From Pseudaquidulcibacter sp964557085 (GTDB taxonomy: Bacteria; Pseudomonadota; Alphaproteobacteria; Caulobacterales; Aquidulcibacteraceae), in the NCBI GenBank assembly GCA_964557085.1, contig CAZKYS010000097.1, positions 1 to 8,638 of the forward strand: a stretch of DNA of 8,638 bases. The letters are read 5' to 3'. Positions within the stretch are counted from its first letter, which is position 1, and every line of letters starts with the position of its first letter. Below are positions 5,823 to 8,638 of the stretch, one piece after another. Both the position numbers and the translations under genes were made by a program. The notes beneath the pieces are model-generated. The model searched no databases. It worked only from the letters and a program-made list of their open reading frames with translations, and was not told the DNA's origin.

Positions 5823-7007
5823 TTATCCATTTAGTAATTTTAGTGCCGTCATTACATAATCGTCAGCATCATCCAAAACTATATTGGGGTTGAAATTATT
5901 ACGCGGCTTATCATTAATGTCATAAACAGGCTCTGCGCTATATTGGAAATCAATCTTGCCTACTTTGCTTGAATAGACTGCTGCACCAAGCCCCATCATT
6001 CTTGTGCCAATTACTTTTGCGCCGCAAATTGCGCGCATTCCCATGGGAAAACCTTCTGCCATGCTTGCCGACCAGTGATTGCACAAAATCACAACAGGTT
6101 TTTCAAAAGTGAATGGGCCGCGTGGTTCGACATATTCCGTCCATTTTTCACCAAGCCCTGCGCCTTTACGCTTTGCCATTTTTGCATATGGCTTTCTCTC
6201 TTTAAGAAAACGCCCCATAATTGGTCTTGCAATTGCCGTATCACCGCCGCCATTATAGCGTACATCAATAATAAGACCGCGCGCATTTTTATATGTTTCA
6301 AGCGCCCCATCAAATTGTTCAACGATTTTCGCATCATTACTAAAAGTATGAATTGCAATATAGCCAATATTATTATCAAGCATTTTTGATTCAAAATCAG
6401 GCGGGAAGTCGCCCTTATAAAGCGCCAGATTTACTGTTTTTATTTCTCCCGATTTATTCAGATATTTGATTTTACGCTCACGCCCCCGATTTCCGCTTGC
6501 CGCAAGGTTCAATAAATAATTCAATGCGTTTTTATCGGATTTTACAAGTGATTTTGGTTTGAGTTTTCGCGCAATATCATAAATTGGAACATCATTAATT
6601 TCCAAAATACTATCACCCATCATAAGGTCAGATTGCTTTGCTGCCGAATATTCGTGAACCGCATGAATAATACAATGACCAAATTCATCCTCGACGTATA
6701 AATCATAAGGGGGCCATCTTGGCGCACCATCATTGGCATTATGAATATGCGTATGCGAATCCATTGTTTCGCGCATTAAAGCATCAATTAAATCAATAAA
6801 TTCGCTTTCACTTTTACAGCTTTGGGCAATGGGTAAATAGAATTGCTTTGCTATGTTCCAATCAATGTTATTTTCATTAAAATAACAATATTTTTTATCC
6901 ATCTCGTGCCAGATTTGAAGAAAGCGTTTGGAAAACTTATTTTCCATTGCATAAGCTTTACTTGCAAATAAAGCGCAAAACGCCCCTAATAAATCACGCC
7001 TATGCAT
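5823..7007 (-). CDS. Exported S41-family peptidase homologue with PDZ-like domain
   Basis: Predicted extracytoplasmic protein of 394 residues in the S41 (C-terminal processing/tricorn-type) peptidase family. Residues 1-20 form a signal peptide with an early twin arginine (MHRRDLLGAF, ending AYA), which could use Tat or Sec. A helical N-terminal part (about 25-90) is followed by a PDZ-like region (about 103-150, with GDSILEINDVPI) and the protease core: RGLIIDVRYNGGGD (243-256) and the nucleophile segment NHWSASMAEG (310-319), where Ser315 is the likely nucleophile with Glu318 following. The Lys that CtpA-type enzymes carry in a TxGKG-like motif is not present; the aligned stretch reads TRMMGLG (335-341). 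This resembles S41 branches using a different set of residues, or loss of activity. The ATG at 7005-7007 is preferred over a TTG at 7035-7037 because AGGTG lies five bases upstream and the signal peptide then begins correctly. Divergent from fumC; followed by the DUF4189 gene. Confidence 0.85.
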   Translation of the reverse strand: MHRRDLLGAFCALFASKAYAMENKFSKRFLQIWHEMDKKYCYFNENNIDWNIAKQFYLPIAQSCKSESEFIDLIDALMRETMDSHTHIHNANDGAPRWPPYDLYVEDEFGHCIIHAVHEYSAAKQSDLMMGDSILEINDVPIYDIARKLKPKSLVKSDKNALNYLLNLAASGNRGRERKIKYLNKSGEIKTVNLALYKGDFPPDFESKMLDNNIGYIAIHTFSNDAKIVEQFDGALETYKNARGLIIDVRYNGGGDTAIARPIMGRFLKERKPYAKMAKRKGAGLGEKWTEYVEPRGPFTFEKPVVILCNHWSASMAEGFPMGMRAICGAKVIGTRMMGLGAAVYSSKVGKIDFQYSAEPVYDINDKPRNNFNPNIVLDDADDYVMTALKLLNG

Positions 7008-7012
7008 TGAAA

Positions 7013-7017
7013 CACCT
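7013..7017 (-). promoter_or_regulatory. Shine-Dalgarno fixing the S41 peptidase start
   Basis: AGGTG on the minus strand, five bases before the ATG at 7005-7007; the upstream TTG at 7035-7037 falls inside the candidate -10 region and has no such site. Confidence 0.6.
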
Positions 7018-7028
7018 ATAGCAATAAA

Positions 7029-7057
7029 ATTATACAATTATAAAAATTTAATCCCAA
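7029..7057 (-). promoter_or_regulatory. Sigma70-like promoter for the S41 peptidase gene
   Basis: Minus strand: TTGGGA (7057-7052), 17-bp spacer, perfect TATAAT (7034-7029). Transcription would start near 7022, about 15 bases before the ATG at 7007. It is the best promoter match in the window, in the 123-bp divergent region shared with fumC. Confidence 0.55.
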
Positions 7058-7075
7058 AGTCGATGGCATATTTGC

Positions 7076-7104
7076 TTTTCAAATCATGCATAGCGTTTTA
7101 TATC
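7076..7104 (+). promoter_or_regulatory. Possible fumC promoter
   Basis: Plus strand: TTTTCA (7076-7081), 17-bp spacer, TATATC (7099-7104), each 4/6 to consensus. The position, 26 bp before the fumC ATG, is right, but the match is modest and no operator was recognised. Confidence 0.3.
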
Positions 7105-7130
7105 CCATTTAATTATTTTTGGGGAAAAAC

Positions 7131-8522
7131 ATGAAAACACGCACTGAAACCGATACTTTTGGCCCAATCGAAGTTGATTCAAGCAAATATTGGGGCGCAC
7201 AGGCACAAAGATCACTTGGCAATTTTAAAATTGGTTGGGAAAAGCAGCCTACTGCAATCGTGCGCGCGTTGGGAATTGTTAAAAAAGCAGCCGCTATCAC
7301 CAATATGAAACTTGGCAAAATGCCTAAAGATTTGGGTGAAATAATTGTTAAAGCTGCCGAAGAAGTTATCGATGGAAAATTAAACGATCATTTCCCATTG
7401 GTGGTTTGGCAAACAGGCTCTGGCACGCAATCAAATATGAATGCCAATGAGGTTATTTCAAACCGCGCAATCGAAATGCTTGGCGGCGAAATGGGCAGCA
7501 AAAAGCCAGTTCACCCGAATGATCATGTGAATATGTCGCAAAGCTCGAATGACACTTTCCCAACCGCTATGCATGTTGCCTGTGCGTATGAAGTTGCCAA
7601 CAAACTTATTCCCGCGTTGAAACATTTGCACGGCGCATTGGATGCTAAAGCTAAAGAGTGGAAAGATATTATAAAAATTGGCCGCACCCACACACAGGAT
7701 GCAACCCCTGTAACATTGGGTCAAGAATTTTCGGGCTATGCACAACAAGTTGAAAATGGCATCAAACGCCTTGAAATGACTTTGCCAATGTTGATGGAAT
7801 TGGCACAAGGCGGCACGGCGGTTGGAACCGGCCTTGCATCCCCTGCAGGCTTTGCGGAGGCGGTTGCGGCGGAAATTGCGGCACTTACCAATCTTCCATT
7901 CACATCAGCACCAAACAAATTTGAAGCTTTGGCGGCGCATGATGCAATGGTATTTACGCATGGCGCAATTACAACTGTTGCGATGGCATGCTTTAAAATT
8001 GCAAATGATATTCGCTTTTTGGGTTCTGGCCCACGTTCTGGCCTTGGTGAGCTTGCATTGCCTGAAAATGAACCTGGCTCATCAATCATGCCAGGCAAAG
8101 TAAACCCAACCCAATCGGAGGCTTTGACACAAGTTGCCGCGCATATTGCAGGCAATAATGCGGCAATTGCATTTGCGGGTTCGCAAGGGCATTTTGAATT
8201 GAACGTGTTTAACCCAATGATGGCATATAATTTCTTGCAATCTGTGCAATTACTTGCCGATGCGGCGGTGTCATTCACCGATAATTGCGTTGTCGGTATC
8301 GAGCCACGTCTTGACAATATCGCACGCGGCCTTGCCAATTCTTTGATGCTGGTAACGCCATTAAAAGAAAAATATGGCTATGATTTAGCGGCAAAAGTTG
8401 CCAAAACCGCCCACAAAAACGGCACAACATTACGCGAAGAAGCGATTAATCTTGGCGTTCCAGCAGATGATTTCGATGCAATCGTTCGCCCAGAAAAAAT
8501 GATTGCGCCAGATCCAATGTAA
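7131..8522 (+). CDS. fumC: Class II fumarate hydratase
   Basis: Iron-independent class II fumarase, a cytoplasmic homotetramer that interconverts fumarate and L-malate in the TCA cycle. The 463-residue protein is full length for FumC (467 in E. coli). Superfamily blocks are all present: GSGTQSNMNANEV (residues 96-108), SSNDTFPTAMH (138-148), GRTHTQDATPVTLGQEF (184-200) with His187, and the fumarase/aspartase signature GSSIMPGKVNP (316-326) with catalytic Ser318. The segment between, rich in alanine, is the helical-bundle core, and the C-terminal domain ends with the substrate-closing small domain (about 395-463). The ATG at 7131 has GGGGA five bases upstream; a TTG at 7119 in frame would lie over that site and is rejected. 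Aspartase is the nearest alternative, but length and signature favour fumarase. Transcribed divergently from the S41 gene. Confidence 0.96.
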   Translation: MKTRTETDTFGPIEVDSSKYWGAQAQRSLGNFKIGWEKQPTAIVRALGIVKKAAAITNMKLGKMPKDLGEIIVKAAEEVIDGKLNDHFPLVVWQTGSGTQSNMNANEVISNRAIEMLGGEMGSKKPVHPNDHVNMSQSSNDTFPTAMHVACAYEVANKLIPALKHLHGALDAKAKEWKDIIKIGRTHTQDATPVTLGQEFSGYAQQVENGIKRLEMTLPMLMELAQGGTAVGTGLASPAGFAEAVAAEIAALTNLPFTSAPNKFEALAAHDAMVFTHGAITTVAMACFKIANDIRFLGSGPRSGLGELALPENEPGSSIMPGKVNPTQSEALTQVAAHIAGNNAAIAFAGSQGHFELNVFNPMMAYNFLQSVQLLADAAVSFTDNCVVGIEPRLDNIARGLANSLMLVTPLKEKYGYDLAAKVAKTAHKNGTTLREEAINLGVPADDFDAIVRPEKMIAPDPM

Positions 8523-8531
8523 TTTCAATTT

Positions 8532-8545
8532 GCCACCTTCGTGGC
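8532..8545 (+). terminator. Hairpin just downstream of fumC
   Basis: GCCAC (8532-8536) and GTGGC (8541-8545) form a 5-bp GC-rich stem with loop CTTC, ten bases after the fumC stop. The sequence after it (TTCGCCGCTTTC) is not a clean T-run, so it may be a processing or attenuating structure instead of an intrinsic terminator. Confidence 0.35.
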
Positions 8546-8594
8546 TTCGCCGCTTTCTAAGCAATTTGAATAATAAAAACAAATAAAAGTCATG

Positions 8595-8615
8595 ACCTCC
8601 ACCGTAGGTGGAGGT
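8595..8615 (+). terminator. Strong 9-bp hairpin downstream of fumC, probable transcript end or repeat element
   Basis: ACCTCCACC (8595-8603) and GGTGGAGGT (8607-8615) form a perfect 9-bp stem with a GTA loop, preceded by an A-rich stretch (8572-8588) and followed by only TT. It is the strongest hairpin seen in the window. The A-rich side upstream would give a T-tract to transcripts arriving from the right on the minus strand, so it may serve the unseen neighbour at least as well as fumC. Confidence 0.5.
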
Positions 8616-8638
8616 TTGTGACGCTTCGCTTGGGCCAC

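Noticed and set aside
6075..6394. Frames of about 100 aa on both strands within the S41 gene
   Set aside because: They are out of frame with the S41 core motifs encoded here and have no start signals.
7736..8338. Long minus-strand frame (200 aa) opposite fumC
   Set aside because: Antisense shadow of a strongly conserved enzyme; the translation is low in pattern, has no ribosome-binding site and resembles no family.
1..8638. tRNA, rRNA, riboswitch, prophage, toxin-antitoxin or defence genes
   Set aside because: No cloverleaf or rRNA-like sequence was recognised, intergenic spaces are all under 125 bases, and none of the proteins belongs to such systems.
1..8638. Frequent GGCGCA/TGCGCC words as an uptake or other genome signal
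   Set aside because: They lie mostly in coding frames as Gly-Ala codons and their complements; no extended conserved context was seen, so codon preference is enough to explain them.

Overview
This is an AT-rich bacterial chromosome segment of about 8.6 kb, compactly coded and probably alphaproteobacterial. The lineage call rests on gene content (an adenosine-kinase-type PfkB protein, DUF4189 and DUF6157 proteins, class II fumarase) and is an inference. It looks like one piece of a short-read draft assembly: a run of exactly 100 Ns (1084-1183) is bordered by two 55-bp exact repeats of nearby sequence, which is the footprint of a k=55 assembly graph and not of a mobile element.

Layout, left to right: a PfkB sugar/nucleoside kinase cut by the left edge (3-806, +); convergent with it, a RarD-like EamA permease (821-1912, -), split by the gap but intact once the duplicated ends are collapsed; 18 bp upstream of rarD, a DUF6157 protein (1931-2329, -), probably co-transcribed with it; divergent from that, a nitronate monooxygenase-family flavoprotein (2364-3320, +); a polytopic membrane protein with two-fold internal repeat (3298-4080, -) that overlaps its tail; divergent from it, a stand-alone TfoX N-terminal-domain protein (4118-4444, +); a secreted protein made of three DUF4189-like cysteine modules (4446-5750, -); an exported S41-type peptidase homologue (5823-7007, -); and, divergent from that, class II fumarase fumC (7131-8522, +), followed by two hairpins.

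Most of this is ordinary housekeeping and accessory content, with no mobile element, CRISPR array, tRNA or rRNA visible. The genes mostly do not form one pathway: fumC serves the TCA cycle, the kinase purine salvage, and the NMO oxidation of nitronates or related compounds. The part that may hold something less described is 4446-7007, where two adjacent same-strand genes encode exported proteins: a three-module, twelve-cysteine DUF4189 protein and an S41 homologue lacking the usual Lys of the CtpA-type dyad. Each has a plausible promoter of its own. No clearly new system is demonstrated.
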